Source of the DNA: Sorangium cellulosum So0157-2
Lineage (GTDB): Bacteria; Myxococcota_A; Polyangia; Polyangiales; Polyangiaceae
Reading direction: 5' to 3'
DNA: 64,000 nt
Assembly: GCF_000418325.1 (NCBI RefSeq)
Contig: NC_021658.1
Coordinates: forward strand, 3,410,001 to 3,474,000
This document shows, in pieces, positions 40,526 to 50,870 of this stretch. The stretch's first letter is position 1, and each line of letters starts with the position of its first letter. Position numbers and translations under genes: made by a program. The notes beneath the pieces were generated by a model, which was not told the DNA's origin, made no database searches, and worked only from the letters and a program-made list of their open reading frames with translations.

Positions 40526-40863
40526 TTCCGCCCGCCAGAAGTCCGGCCAGGGAGCCGGAGCGAGAGTTCAACGCAAAGGCGCAAAGACGCAAAGACGCAA
40601 AAAAGATTTGTAGTTTTGCGCCTTTGCGTCTTTGCGCCTTTGCGTTTATTTCTCTATCGCTCGCGAGGCAGATCCCTGGCGGGAGTTCTGACCCGCGGTA
40701 CTAGCTTCCGCGCGCCAGCGATCTCGGAAGGGGTGGCCGACGCGCAGCGGACGCCGGGGGGGGGAGCCCCGAGGCCGCCAGCCCGGCCGCGAGCGGACCG
40801 GGGCGGCGCGTTCCCGCTTGACCGCGCGACGGCGCCGGTGCGAGGCTCCGTGAGCTCGCGACC
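40526..40863. other. Intergenic region holding a hairpin element
   Basis: The 338-base gap between the histidine kinase and the lone receiver gene contains the long inverted repeat listed separately, which is much richer in A/T than everything around it. The remainder is ordinary GC-rich sequence with no gene. The receiver gene at 40864 has no strong ribosome-binding site. Confidence 0.6.
40570..40646. repeat. Long inverted-repeat hairpin built of GCAAAGRCGC units
   Basis: The left arm 40570-40602 and right arm 40614-40646 are 33 bases each and pair at 32 positions around an 11-base loop (aagatttgtag). Each arm is itself made of short direct units of the acgcaaag type. Base composition is far from the genome average. 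Near-identical strings (aacgcaaaggcgcaaagacg) are known as dispersed intergenic repeats in several unrelated bacterial groups. It directly follows the two-component operon, so it may act as its terminator or as a REP/MITE-like element. Confidence 0.85.
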
Positions 40864-41238
40864 ATGCGTATCCTTCTCTGTGAAGATCAGGACGCGATCC
40901 GGCGCATGATCGAGGCGCTGGTCGGCGCGAGCGGCCATGAGGTCATCGGCGTCGGCACCGGCCCCGAGGCGGTGGAGCGCGCCTTGACCGAGCCCTTCGA
41001 TGTCCTCCTGCTCGATCTGATGCTCCCCGGCAGCATGGACGGCTTCGAGGTCTGCGCGCGCCTCCGCGCGGACCCGGCGACGGCCGGCCTGCCGATCGTC
41101 GTGATCAGCGCCCTCGACGACCGCGAGGCGCGCGCCCGCGCCGAGGCGCTCGGCGCGACCGCCTACTACGCGAAGCCGTTCCGGCCCCTCGAGCTCCTGG
41201 AGCTCATCGGCGGGCTCAAGACCGCGCGGCGGGCCTGA
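40864..41238 (+). CDS. Single-domain response regulator
   Basis: The 124-residue protein is only a receiver domain: acidic pocket ILLCEDQDAIR, phospho-Asp51 in VLLLDLMLPGSMDGFEV, IVVISALDD for the switch Ser, and Lys in YYAKPFRPLELLELI. It has no output domain, so it must work by protein-protein contact, as CheY- or DivK-type regulators do. It lies downstream of the sensor kinase operon, but a hairpin and about 340 bases separate them, so its cognate kinase is unknown. The next gene is an unrelated lipoprotein. Confidence 0.92.
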   Translation: MRILLCEDQDAIRRMIEALVGASGHEVIGVGTGPEAVERALTEPFDVLLLDLMLPGSMDGFEVCARLRADPATAGLPIVVISALDDREARARAEALGATAYYAKPFRPLELLELIGGLKTARRA

Positions 41239-41312
41239 CCGCCGCCGCGGCTCCCCGGCCGGCGCAAGAGCGCGCTGGAACGCGGCGCGGGTTTTGGCTA
41301 CACCCCGCCCTC

Positions 41313-42458
41313 ATGCACACTCGGTGGCGCGGGGTTATGGCTTCGATGCTCGCGGCGGTCGCCCTCTCGGGGCTCGCGGGCTGCGACGGGGACAAGAGCA
41401 AGGCGCAGGTCGCCGTCGACGCGGGCGCGCTCGACGCCGGCCCGGCGCTCCCGGTGGTCGGCGGCAAGCTCGGCGCGGAGCTCGCGGCGGCGGCGTCGGG
41501 CGGCCCCGAGAGCCGGCCGGCGCCGGGCGGCGCGAAGGACGCCCCGCCGGAGAACGGCGTGTTCTCGCCGCAGGCGGCGGCCGCCGCGCTCCCGAAGGAC
41601 GTGCCCTACAAGATCGAGGTCATCGACGCCGGCAGCGAGCCGCGCGCCCAGCTCGCCGCGAAGGTCGATCCGAAATCCGAGCAGAAGGTCGCCATGACGC
41701 TCGGGCTGCGCATGGGCGGGCCGCAGGGGTTGCCGAACCTCGAGCTCGGCCTGAGCATCAAGGCCGACAAGCCGGCGGACAAGCCCAAGGAGGGCGCGCC
41801 CGCGCCCGCGGCGCCGACGACCGTGACCGCGAAGATCACGTCGGCGACGCTCGCGTCCATGTCCATCGGCGGCCCGCCGAAGGAGCTCGCCGACGCGCTG
41901 GCGAAGCTGAAGGGGAGCGCCCTGCGCTACGATCTCTCGCCGGCGAACGTGGTCAGCAACCAGAAGCCCGAGCTCGCCAAGGACGCCGACCCCGGGCTCC
42001 AGCCGCTGCTCGCCGCCCTCGGGGAGGCCCTCACGCTCCTCACGCCGCCGCTGCCGGACAAGCCCGTCGGCGCGGGGGCCTACTGGATGGTCACCGACCG
42101 CGCCGTGGTGTCGGGCGCGCAGCTGCCGGTGCTGCGCTACCGCGTCTTCAAGATCGAGAAGGTGGAGGGGGATGTCGTCTCGCTCAGCGTGGACACGCGC
42201 CAGTACGCGGAGGGCGCCGACCTCAAGCTGCCGGGCCCGAACGGCGACGTCACGCTGACCATCGACCGGCTCGACTCCGCCGGCAAGGGCACGCTCACCT
42301 GGTCGCCGTCGAGCTACGCGCCGGGCACGGCCGACGCCTCGCAGCGGCTCCAGGCGCTGCTCGTGCCCCCCGGCGCCAGCGGCCAGCAGGCCGCCCAGCA
42401 GCGCAGCGTCGCCCAGGTCGAGCTCACGGCGAAGATCGCGCCGCCCGCAGCGCAGTAG
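41313..42458 (+). CDS. Secreted lipoprotein of unknown function
   Basis: The 381-residue product has a signal peptide with lipobox LAG|C (MASMLAAVALSGLAGCDGDK), an Asp/Ala spacer and a mature domain of about 300 residues with alternating beta-type segments (KIEVIDAGSEPRAQLAAKVD, VAMTLGLRMGGPQGLPNLEL, YRVFKIEKVEGDVVSLSVDT). A repeated beta-sheet fold that binds another envelope component is likely, but no family is recognised. A start nearer the signal peptide (ATG at 41337) would remove eight residues. A compact hairpin follows the stop codon. Confidence 0.82.
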   Translation: MHTRWRGVMASMLAAVALSGLAGCDGDKSKAQVAVDAGALDAGPALPVVGGKLGAELAAAASGGPESRPAPGGAKDAPPENGVFSPQAAAAALPKDVPYKIEVIDAGSEPRAQLAAKVDPKSEQKVAMTLGLRMGGPQGLPNLELGLSIKADKPADKPKEGAPAPAAPTTVTAKITSATLASMSIGGPPKELADALAKLKGSALRYDLSPANVVSNQKPELAKDADPGLQPLLAALGEALTLLTPPLPDKPVGAGAYWMVTDRAVVSGAQLPVLRYRVFKIEKVEGDVVSLSVDTRQYAEGADLKLPGPNGDVTLTIDRLDSAGKGTLTWSPSSYAPGTADASQRLQALLVPPGASGQQAAQQRSVAQVELTAKIAPPAAQ

Positions 42459-42459
42459 C

Positions 42460-42476
42460 CGCCCGCCGCGCGGGCG
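42460..42476. terminator. Compact hairpin after the lipoprotein gene
   Basis: cgcccgc (42460-42466) pairs perfectly with gcgggcg (42470-42476) around a three-base loop, starting two bases after the stop codon. It is a plausible terminator, though without a T-tract. Confidence 0.5.
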
Positions 42477-42643
42477 CGCGCGCCGCTGCGCCGGGGCCTG
42501 GAGAGCATGGCGACCGCGCCGCGCCCCGGGGCGGCGCAGGGGCGTTGGCTAATCCCGTGCATGAACGCCCGTGCGGGGAGGCGTGGCGGCTGTCCGACCC
42601 GGCTGGCAGAGGCGGGCGAGCAGACTGCGCCACGACGGGCGGC

Positions 42644-43120
42644 ATGAGCTACGGGGGCGGGCGGAACATGCACGGGTGCAGCCTCGAAGCCTACCTCGAG
42701 GAGCCGGGGCTCACCGAGGGACAGCGGCGGCGGCTGCGGCTGTTCCAGACGGTGGAGGACGCCGTGAGCGATCGCGTGGAGCAGCTGTGCACGTGCAGCG
42801 AGCTCGAGGTGACCGACGCGGCGATCCTCGTCGTGTCCCCGGCGGCGCGCCGGCTGCTCTTCCGCAGCGCCGCGGCCGCCGGCGCGGAGCCGCCGGCCGC
42901 GAGCGTCATCCTCGGCCACCGGGCGCGGCTCCACGCGTTCCTGCACGCCGCGCTGCCGCCCACGGACGAGGCGCCGTTCGACCCCTACGCCGACCTGCTC
43001 GCTCCCTCCCCGCCCCAGTGCGTCCGCGTGCTCATCCTCGACGAGGACTCGCTCACGGTGCTGAACTACGGCGCGTTCGTGGTGGTGACCCTCGACCGCG
43101 GCGAGATGCCGGCGGCGTAG
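42644..43120 (+). CDS. Small hypothetical protein
   Basis: The 158-residue protein starts MSYGGGRNMHGCSLEAYLEE and is helical in its first half (LTEGQRRRLRLFQTVEDAVS, QLCTCSELEVTDAAILVVSP). The second half ends with short strands (RVLILDEDSLTVLNYGAFVV). It has four cysteines in the first 80 residues and no signal peptide. A methionine at 42668 is an alternative start. No domain is recognised. It is convergent with the PEGA-protein gene across only 21 bases, where a short hairpin sits. Confidence 0.65.
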   Translation: MSYGGGRNMHGCSLEAYLEEPGLTEGQRRRLRLFQTVEDAVSDRVEQLCTCSELEVTDAAILVVSPAARRLLFRSAAAAGAEPPAASVILGHRARLHAFLHAALPPTDEAPFDPYADLLAPSPPQCVRVLILDEDSLTVLNYGAFVVVTLDRGEMPAA

Positions 43121-43124
43121 CGAC

Positions 43125-43140
43125 CGGCCCCCGCGGGCCG
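43125..43140. terminator. Short hairpin between convergent genes
   Basis: cggccc (43125-43130) pairs with gggccg (43135-43140) around loop ccgc in the 21-base gap between two convergent stop codons. The stem is short, so confidence is low. Confidence 0.4.
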
Positions 43141-43141
43141 C

Positions 43142-44146
43142 TCAGAAGCGCACGGTGAGGCGGAGCGGGCCGACGGCGGCGCGCGGCGGGGCCTGCCTCC
43201 GCGGCGCGCCCGCCGGGCCGCGGTCGAGGACCAGCACGAGCACGCCGGCGCCCGCCGCGAGGAGGCCGGCGCCCGCGACGATGTCGCCCGCGAGCGCCTG
43301 GGCCCGCGCGGCGTCGGCCGCGTCCCCGTCCCGCGTCGGCGCGTCCGACGCGCTCGCGACGCCGAGCAGGCCGATCGCCACGCCGGCCGCGACCGTGGTC
43401 AGGCCGCCGGCGAGCAGCACGATCGGCACGACGCGGACCGTCGCCGCGTCGGGCGCCGCGCGGGGCGGCGCGCCGCCCGGCAGCGCCCCCGCCGACGGCG
43501 CCCGCGGCCCGGCGGAGGCGCCCGGGGTGGACGCGCCCGGCGCGGGGGCGTCGCGCTCCAGGGTCAGCATGACGACGACGCGGCTCCCCGGCGCCGCGGC
43601 GACGCTCCGCCGCGCCTCGCGGTAGCCCGGCGCGCTCACGGTGACCACGTGGTTCCCCGGGTTCACCGGCCGAGGCCGATCGAGCGCCGCCGCGGGCACC
43701 TCGATCCCGTCGATCTTCACCACCACGCCCGCGACGTCGTCCGGGGAGAGCCTCAGATCGAGCCCGGCGACGTGGCGCTCGAGCTCCTGCACCGCCTGCC
43801 GCGCGAGCTTCTCGTACTCCTTGGTCGCCGGCGCGGACGGCTCGACGAGGAACGCGCGGAAGCTCTCCAGCGCCTCGACGAGCTGGCCGGTCTGCTGCTG
43901 CGCCACCCCGAGGCTGTAGAGCGTGATCGGCGCGCGCTTGATCGCGAGCGAGCGCTCGTACCGCTCCCGCGCCTCCTCCCAGCGGCCCTGCTTGGCGAAC
44001 TCGGAGCCCTCGATGAAGATCTCGCGCGCGACCGCGACGTCGGCCGCGCTCTGCGCCGCGGCGGGCGCGGGCGCCGCGAGGAGCCCCGCCGCGGCGATGA
44101 AGAGCGCGAGGGGGCCCGCGAGGGCCCGCGTCCGCCGCGGCGTCAC
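43142..44146 (-). CDS. Secreted TPR/PEGA-domain membrane protein
   Basis: The 334-residue product has a signal peptide (LALFIAAAGLLAAPAPAAAQ) and TPR-like helices (AREIFIEGSEFAKQGRWEEA, RAPITLYSLGVAQQQTGQLV). A PEGA domain follows (VVVKIDGIEVPAAAL, VNPGNHVVTVSAPGYREARR), then a Pro/Ala linker and two membrane helices near the C-terminus (VVPIVLLAGGLTTVAAGVAI and DIVAGAGLLAAGAGVLVLVL). PEGA domains are thought to bind surface carbohydrates or S-layer-like structures. The GTG start overlaps the stop of the kelch lipoprotein gene by four bases, and a Ser/Thr kinase gene precedes that, so the three probably form one operon. Confidence 0.88.
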   Translation of the reverse strand: MTPRRTRALAGPLALFIAAAGLLAAPAPAAAQSAADVAVAREIFIEGSEFAKQGRWEEARERYERSLAIKRAPITLYSLGVAQQQTGQLVEALESFRAFLVEPSAPATKEYEKLARQAVQELERHVAGLDLRLSPDDVAGVVVKIDGIEVPAAALDRPRPVNPGNHVVTVSAPGYREARRSVAAAPGSRVVVMLTLERDAPAPGASTPGASAGPRAPSAGALPGGAPPRAAPDAATVRVVPIVLLAGGLTTVAAGVAIGLLGVASASDAPTRDGDAADAARAQALAGDIVAGAGLLAAGAGVLVLVLDRGPAGAPRRQAPPRAAVGPLRLTVRF

Positions 44147-46764
44147 GGCCTGAACCGCTCCCCGTCGGCGAGCAGCGAGAACCCGTCGAACCCGGACCAC
44201 AGGATGAGCTCGGTCCCCGTCCAGACCCCCACGCCGTAGCTGTGCTGCTTGTTCGCCACCGCCAAGCTCGCGCCCCACCCCGCCGCGGGATCGTACAGCT
44301 TCCCGTCCTTTTTGGACATCGCATCGCTCCGCCCGCCCGCGATGAGCGCGCGCGTGCCGGTCCACGCGGTCCAGCCGGTGCGCCGCTCGCTGCGGCTGCG
44401 CCGCGAGGGGGCGTCCTTGTCGTCGACGGCGGCCCACGTGCCGGCCGCCGGGTCGTAGATCGCGCCGTCGTCGAGGTCGCGGTCGTCCTTGTCCACGCCG
44501 CCCCAGACGAGCAGCCGGCCGCCCATCCAGACCGCGAACGCGTCGGCCCGCGGGCTCGGCGCGCCCGCGCCGGGCAGCGCCCGCCACGCGTCCGTCGTGG
44601 GGTTGTAGGCGTACCCGTCGCCCGTGGTCGCGTCGCCGGCGCGCCCGCCGAACAGGTAGAGCTCCGCGCCCGACCACGCCCACGCGACGCCGTCGCGCGC
44701 CGGCGCCGCGCCCACGCTGGACACGGGCGACCACGCGTCGGCGACCGGATCGTAGAGCGCGCCGCCGCCCACCGGGGCGCCACCCGCGGCGCCGCCCCAG
44801 ATCAGGAGGCGCGTTCCGGTCCACACGGCGATCGGAGACCGCCGCGCCGCGGGGGCGCCCGTGGTGCTCATCGCGCGCCAGGTCCGCACCGCCGGGTCGT
44901 ACGCGGCGCCGGTGGCCAGGCCCGCCGTGCTCCCGAACGCGCCGCCGCCCCACACGAGCACCCGGGAGCCCGTCCACGCCGCGCCGGCGAGCACGCGGGC
45001 CGAGGGGGCGCCCGCGGTGCCCAGCGGCGACCACGCGTCGCGCGCCGGATCGTAGAGCGCCCCGTCGTTCACGTCCCTGCTCGCCGTGCGGCCGCCCCAC
45101 ACGAAGAGCGCGTCCCCGATCCAGGCCGCCGCGGCCATCTGCCGCGGCATGGGCGCGCCGGCCGCCGCCATGGCGACCCGCGGGGGCGTGCACTCGCCGT
45201 CGCGGCACTCGCGGCCGCTCAGGCAGGCGTTGCCGCACGCGCCGCAGTGCTCGACCGAGCCCAGGCTGACGCACGCCCCGTCGCACGCCACGAGGCCGGA
45301 GCCGCAGGGCGGGATGCAGGCCCCGCCGGAGCAGATCTCGCCGCCGCTGCAGTCGGCGCTGGTGCAGCACTGGCGGCACGCGACGAGGCTGCAGCACTGC
45401 TCTCCGGCGGCGCAGCCCGTGCTCCGGCACGCCGTGCCGCCGGCTTCGCACACGTCGGTGGTGCAGCCGTCGCCGTCCGAGCAGTCCGCGTCCGAGCAGC
45501 AGGCGCGGCAGTCTGCGCCGCAGTCGTGCGGCGTGAAGCCGCCGCACGCGCACACGCCGGCGACGCACGCGGCGCCCGGCTTGCAGGCGGTGCCGCACGC
45601 GCCGCAGTGCTGCGGATCCCGCGCGAGGTCGGACTCGCAGCCCGGCGCGCTCGGGTCGCAGTCGGCGAAGTCCGCGTCGCAGGCCAGCGCGCCGGCCTCG
45701 CAGTGCTGGTGAGGCCCCGCGACGACGTCGCACGCGCCGCAGTGGCGCGGGCTGGTCTGCGTGTCGACGCACGAGAGGCCGCACGCGGTGAGGCCCGGGG
45801 CGCAGGTGACCACGCACGCCGTGCCGTCGCAGCGCGGCGTGTCCGCCGGGCACTGCACGCCGCAGGCGCCGCAGGTCGCCGGGTCGGTGACGATCGACTC
45901 GCAGCCGGGCAGGCCGTCGCAGTCGAGGAGCCCGTTGGTGCAGGAGCAGCCGCCGACCAGGTCGCAGGCCATGCCGTCCGAGCAGGCGTCGCCGCACGCC
46001 CTGCAGCTCTCGGTCGTGCCGAGCGAGGCCTCGCAGCCGTCGTCGGGCGACAGGTTGCAGTCCGCGTACCCCGCCTGGCACCCGCACACGCCCGCCTGGC
46101 ACTCCATGTTCGGCCCGCAGGTGACGCCGCAGGCGCCGCAGTGCGCCGGGTTCGACGAGCCGTCGGTCTCGCACCCCGTGTCGGAGAGGGCGTCGCAGTC
46201 GAGGAGCGGCGGCGCGCAGGCGCACTCCCCCGCGTCGCAGATCGCCCCCGAGGGGCAGCGGAGGGAGCAGCCGCCGCAGCGCTCGGGATCGCTCGTGAGA
46301 TCGACCTCGCAGCCGTTCGTGACGATGTTCCCGTCGCAGTTGTCGAAGCCGAAGACGCACTCGGACGAGCAGTGGCCGCCCACGCAGAGCGTGTTCAGGC
46401 ACGCCGCGCCGCAGGCGCCGCAGTTCGACGGATCGTTCAGCACGCTCGTGCACTCGCCCTCGCAGCACGACTCGCCGGCGCCGCAGGCGTTGCCGCAGGC
46501 GCCGCAGTGCCCTGGGTCCTGGCTCAGGTCGACGCACGCCCCGCCGCAGCACGCGTCCGCCGGGCAGTCCGGCGCGCAGCCGCCGGTCGACGTGCTGCTC
46601 GGCGCGCCGGCGCCGCCCTCGGACGGCTTGTCGGAGAGGGCGCTGTCCGCGAGCAGCGAGCAGGCGCCGGTGAGCACGGCGAGGGCGAGCAGCAGCGGCC
46701 ACCGCGCGCCGAGCGTGGGCTCGCGATGTCGCGCTGCGCGAGCGGGCCTCACGTTCATCGGCAT
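44143..46764 (-). CDS. Cys-rich and kelch-repeat surface lipoprotein
   Basis: The 873-residue lipoprotein has lipobox LTGA|C (Cys35). About 480 residues of disulfide-rich repeats follow, built on HCGACGxxC-type units (at least eight recognisable, such as PGHCGACGNACGAGESC and PAHCGACGVTCGPNMEC). The C-terminal part is a beta-propeller of about seven kelch-like blades, each with the pattern AVWTGTRLLIWGG followed by GALYDPxxDAW. Proteins of this build are characteristic of myxobacterial cell surfaces; the propeller likely binds ligands and the Cys-rich stalk projects it outward (inference). It begins eight bases after the Ser/Thr kinase gene and overlaps the PEGA protein gene by four bases. 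Confidence 0.9.
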   Translation of the reverse strand: MPMNVRPARAARHREPTLGARWPLLLALAVLTGACSLLADSALSDKPSEGGAGAPSSTSTGGCAPDCPADACCGGACVDLSQDPGHCGACGNACGAGESCCEGECTSVLNDPSNCGACGAACLNTLCVGGHCSSECVFGFDNCDGNIVTNGCEVDLTSDPERCGGCSLRCPSGAICDAGECACAPPLLDCDALSDTGCETDGSSNPAHCGACGVTCGPNMECQAGVCGCQAGYADCNLSPDDGCEASLGTTESCRACGDACSDGMACDLVGGCSCTNGLLDCDGLPGCESIVTDPATCGACGVQCPADTPRCDGTACVVTCAPGLTACGLSCVDTQTSPRHCGACDVVAGPHQHCEAGALACDADFADCDPSAPGCESDLARDPQHCGACGTACKPGAACVAGVCACGGFTPHDCGADCRACCSDADCSDGDGCTTDVCEAGGTACRSTGCAAGEQCCSLVACRQCCTSADCSGGEICSGGACIPPCGSGLVACDGACVSLGSVEHCGACGNACLSGRECRDGECTPPRVAMAAAGAPMPRQMAAAAWIGDALFVWGGRTASRDVNDGALYDPARDAWSPLGTAGAPSARVLAGAAWTGSRVLVWGGGAFGSTAGLATGAAYDPAVRTWRAMSTTGAPAARRSPIAVWTGTRLLIWGGAAGGAPVGGGALYDPVADAWSPVSSVGAAPARDGVAWAWSGAELYLFGGRAGDATTGDGYAYNPTTDAWRALPGAGAPSPRADAFAVWMGGRLLVWGGVDKDDRDLDDGAIYDPAAGTWAAVDDKDAPSRRSRSERRTGWTAWTGTRALIAGGRSDAMSKKDGKLYDPAAGWGASLAVANKQHSYGVGVWTGTELILWSGFDGFSLLADGERFRP

Positions 46765-46771
46765 CGCGGCT

Positions 46772-48406
<1,635 letters not shown>

Positions 48407-48503
48407 GGAGCGAGGGTATTCTAACTTTGCCGGCCTCCTACAGCCATGGTCTCGCGCGGCCGTGCGTGCGCGGCGAGCGCGCGCGCGGCGCACGGGCGCT
48501 CGA

Positions 48504-49535
48504 TCAACGCGCGCGGCGCGCGCGCTCGCCGCGGGCGCCGCGGGCGCACACCTCGTGCGATGTGCGCCGGCTGGCGACAGGGCGGTGGCCGGTCTTGTGC
48601 TCCACGAGGATTTTTACCCGCGGGCCGATGCGCACCGTGAGCGGGCCGACGTGCTCGTGCACGTCCCCATCGCACACGTAGCGGACCACACCGGAGCGCG
48701 CCTCGAGCACCGCGCGCTGCGCGATCTTCTCGAAGGTGTGCGCCTCTCCCATCGGCTGCGCTCGCCAGATGTCGCGCAGCTTCCGCACGAAGCCGAGCGC
48801 GGAGGTGTGGATGCCCAGCATGTGGAAGCTCTCGGGGCGCTCGTCGTAGCGGTGGAACGGGCGGAACCCGAGGCCGATCTGGTCGACGGTGCCGGCGGCG
48901 ACGGCGAGGTAGTCGCGGTCCGGGAAGGCCGAGCCGTCGTCGAAGTGGACGCGGCCCTCCCAGCGCGCGGCGACCTGGGTGTCGGTCTTGAGGAGCACGG
49001 CGGCGCTCGCGCGGGCGAGGACCTTCGCGGCCCAGACAGCGTTCCGCTCCTCGCTGCGGTTGTACTCGGCGATGAACCCGTGGACGCAGCCGGTGCCGAA
49101 GATGAAGCCGTAGTGGGCGCCGATGTGCATCACGTGGCGCTCGACCCAGCGCAGCGGGTGCCGGCCGCGGTCGGTGTAGCGGGCGATGAGCCCGGCGAGC
49201 AGGCCGTCGGGGCGCCCGCGGGGGACGCCGACGGCGTTCGCCACGGTGTTCATCGTCCCGCCGCGCAGGAACGCGATCGGCGGCAGCGGCTCGTCCTCGT
49301 AGACGTCGAGGAAGCCGGTGATGGTGACGTGGTTCGTGCCGTCGCCCCCGGAGATGCCGAGCACGTCGATGGAGAGCTTCCTGAAGTCCTCCGCGATCCG
49401 GGCGAGGTCCTCGCGGGTGCGCGCGGTGCGGACGACGCCGTGGTCGCCGAGCGCGCGCGCGAGCCGGACGGCCGCGCGGGGATCGCTCTGGTTCTGGCGC
49501 GAGCGGGGGTTGATGATGACGCCGATGCCGCCCAT
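48504..49535 (-). CDS. Diacylglycerol/lipid kinase-like protein (YegS/DagK family)
   Basis: The 343-residue protein begins with the DAGK catalytic fold: IGVIINPRSRQNQ, VLGISGGDGTNHVTI carrying the GGDGT nucleotide-binding motif, and IAFLRGGTMNTVANAVG. The YegS-type C-terminal region follows (DYLAVAAGTVDQIGLGFRPF, YVCDGDVHEHVGPLTVRIGP). It should phosphorylate diacylglycerol or another lipid, or serve in a bactoprenol-type lipid cycle. Its ATG comes directly after the stop codon of the upstream hydrolase-like gene, so the two are coupled. The Arg-rich C-terminus is unusual. The downstream kinase gene starts 97 bases later on the same strand. Confidence 0.88.
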   Translation of the reverse strand: MGGIGVIINPRSRQNQSDPRAAVRLARALGDHGVVRTARTREDLARIAEDFRKLSIDVLGISGGDGTNHVTITGFLDVYEDEPLPPIAFLRGGTMNTVANAVGVPRGRPDGLLAGLIARYTDRGRHPLRWVERHVMHIGAHYGFIFGTGCVHGFIAEYNRSEERNAVWAAKVLARASAAVLLKTDTQVAARWEGRVHFDDGSAFPDRDYLAVAAGTVDQIGLGFRPFHRYDERPESFHMLGIHTSALGFVRKLRDIWRAQPMGEAHTFEKIAQRAVLEARSGVVRYVCDGDVHEHVGPLTVRIGPRVKILVEHKTGHRPVASRRTSHEVCARGARGERARRAR

Positions 49536-50726
49536 CTAGCGCCGGCCTCTCGGCGTCTTCCACCGCGGCTTGAGGTGGACCCGCATGACGTCCGCCATCA
49601 GGCCGAGGTGGGCGCAGTGGTCCGGCTTGTCGTCGCCGGTGTACCCGCGGAGGTGGAAGTCGCCGCGGTCGAAGCGCCGGATCATGTCGAGGCCGAGCAC
49701 GTCGCGGCGGGAGGAGCCGCGCGGCTTGCCCCGCAGCTGCTGCACGATGAAGCTCGCCGTCTCCGCGGTCGACGCGTAGCCGGGCGGCAGGATGGAGGAG
49801 TGGCTCATGAACATGAACGCCTCGCCCGCCGCGGCGCGCCGCGCGAACGCGATGAACGGCTCGATCTGCGCGACCTTGAGCTTGCGCTGGTGCTCGTCGG
49901 CGTACCCGGCGTGCAGCGAGTCGAGCAGCACGAGCGCGTCGACCCGCTTGCCGGCGGGCTGGCGCAGGATCTGCTCGATGGCGCCGTAGCCCGCGCTCCA
50001 GGCCGAGAGGCCGAGCTTCCGGATGTAGACCTTCTTCTTGCCGGTCTTCTTCGCCACCGCGCGCTCGATGCTGTCGAGCAGGTTCTCGAAGACGTAGGGC
50101 GCCGAGAACGCGCTCGAGTACGCGCCCGAGCCGATGCCGAGGTCGATGCCGACGAGGACGGCGCCGTCGGCCGTCTTCACGAACTCCTTCCGGAGCGCCT
50201 CGTGGCCGTGGAAGTGGATGATGACGTCGAAGCCGCCGCGCTTCGTGACCCCGCCCTTGTGGGGCATGATCATCTGCCCGATCGAGGGCGCGCGGGACCA
50301 CCGGTCGTAGACGCCCCAGCCCGGATCGGGCGTCATGCACGGGTTGATGTCGCCGCGGCGCTTCTTCGAGGGGGTGGCACGGCTGCTGGTCGCTCCCGGC
50401 CGGTCGCGCCGCGCCGGGCTGCGATCGGCGCGCGGGCCGGATTCCGGGGCCGCGCCGCCCCCGCCGGAGGGCGGGGCGCCGGCGCCGTCCGCCGCGGGCG
50501 CGCCGTCCTGGGGCGCGCCGTCGTCCTGGGGCGCGCCGTCGTCCTGGGCCGCGACGGCCGGCGGGGCGGCCTGCGCGGCCGGCGGAGGCTCCGGGGGCGC
50601 GCCGGCGTTCGCGGCGGCCGGGTCCTGCGCCGCTGCAGGGGGCGCGGCGAGCCACCAGGTGGCGGCGAGCAGCGAGACGAGCGCCCATCGCCCGGGGGGC
50701 CGGCGGGCCTGCAGAGGAGTTTTCAT
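49536..50726 (-). CDS. Secreted alpha/beta-hydrolase-like protein
   Basis: The 396-residue product has a signal peptide (ALVSLLAATWWLAAPPAAAQ) and a low-complexity Pro/Ala/Asp region of about 95 residues, then a hydrolase-like domain. Recognisable elements are FDVIIHFHGHEALRKEF (oxyanion strand with HGH), the elbow LSAWSAGYGA (Ser as nucleophile), VDALVLLDSLHAGYAD (candidate acid) and a late His in HCAHLGLMADVM. A secreted esterase, lipase or peptidase is likely; the substrate is unknown. The ATG at 50726 begins the signal peptide directly. Its stop adjoins the lipid-kinase start without a gap, suggesting a shared lipid- or envelope-related task. Confidence 0.82.
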   Translation of the reverse strand: MKTPLQARRPPGRWALVSLLAATWWLAAPPAAAQDPAAANAGAPPEPPPAAQAAPPAVAAQDDGAPQDDGAPQDGAPAADGAGAPPSGGGGAAPESGPRADRSPARRDRPGATSSRATPSKKRRGDINPCMTPDPGWGVYDRWSRAPSIGQMIMPHKGGVTKRGGFDVIIHFHGHEALRKEFVKTADGAVLVGIDLGIGSGAYSSAFSAPYVFENLLDSIERAVAKKTGKKKVYIRKLGLSAWSAGYGAIEQILRQPAGKRVDALVLLDSLHAGYADEHQRKLKVAQIEPFIAFARRAAAGEAFMFMSHSSILPPGYASTAETASFIVQQLRGKPRGSSRRDVLGLDMIRRFDRGDFHLRGYTGDDKPDHCAHLGLMADVMRVHLKPRWKTPRGRR

Positions 50727-50870
50727 GTCGGGTGGGCCTCCATTCCATGGAACCGCGTGCGGATCGAGCGATCGGTGCAGGGGCGCCGCCGCGGCGCCGT
50801 CCATCGCGACGGCGCGCGGGCGTCCGGCGGCGGCGCAGGCGGCGGGCGGGGCGCCCCGCTCGGGCGAGCG

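Noticed and set aside
40574..40646. Peptide-like strings NAKAQRRKDAKK and FAPLRLCAFAF
   Set aside because: They are translations of the inverted-repeat element and appear in many false open frames; not coding.
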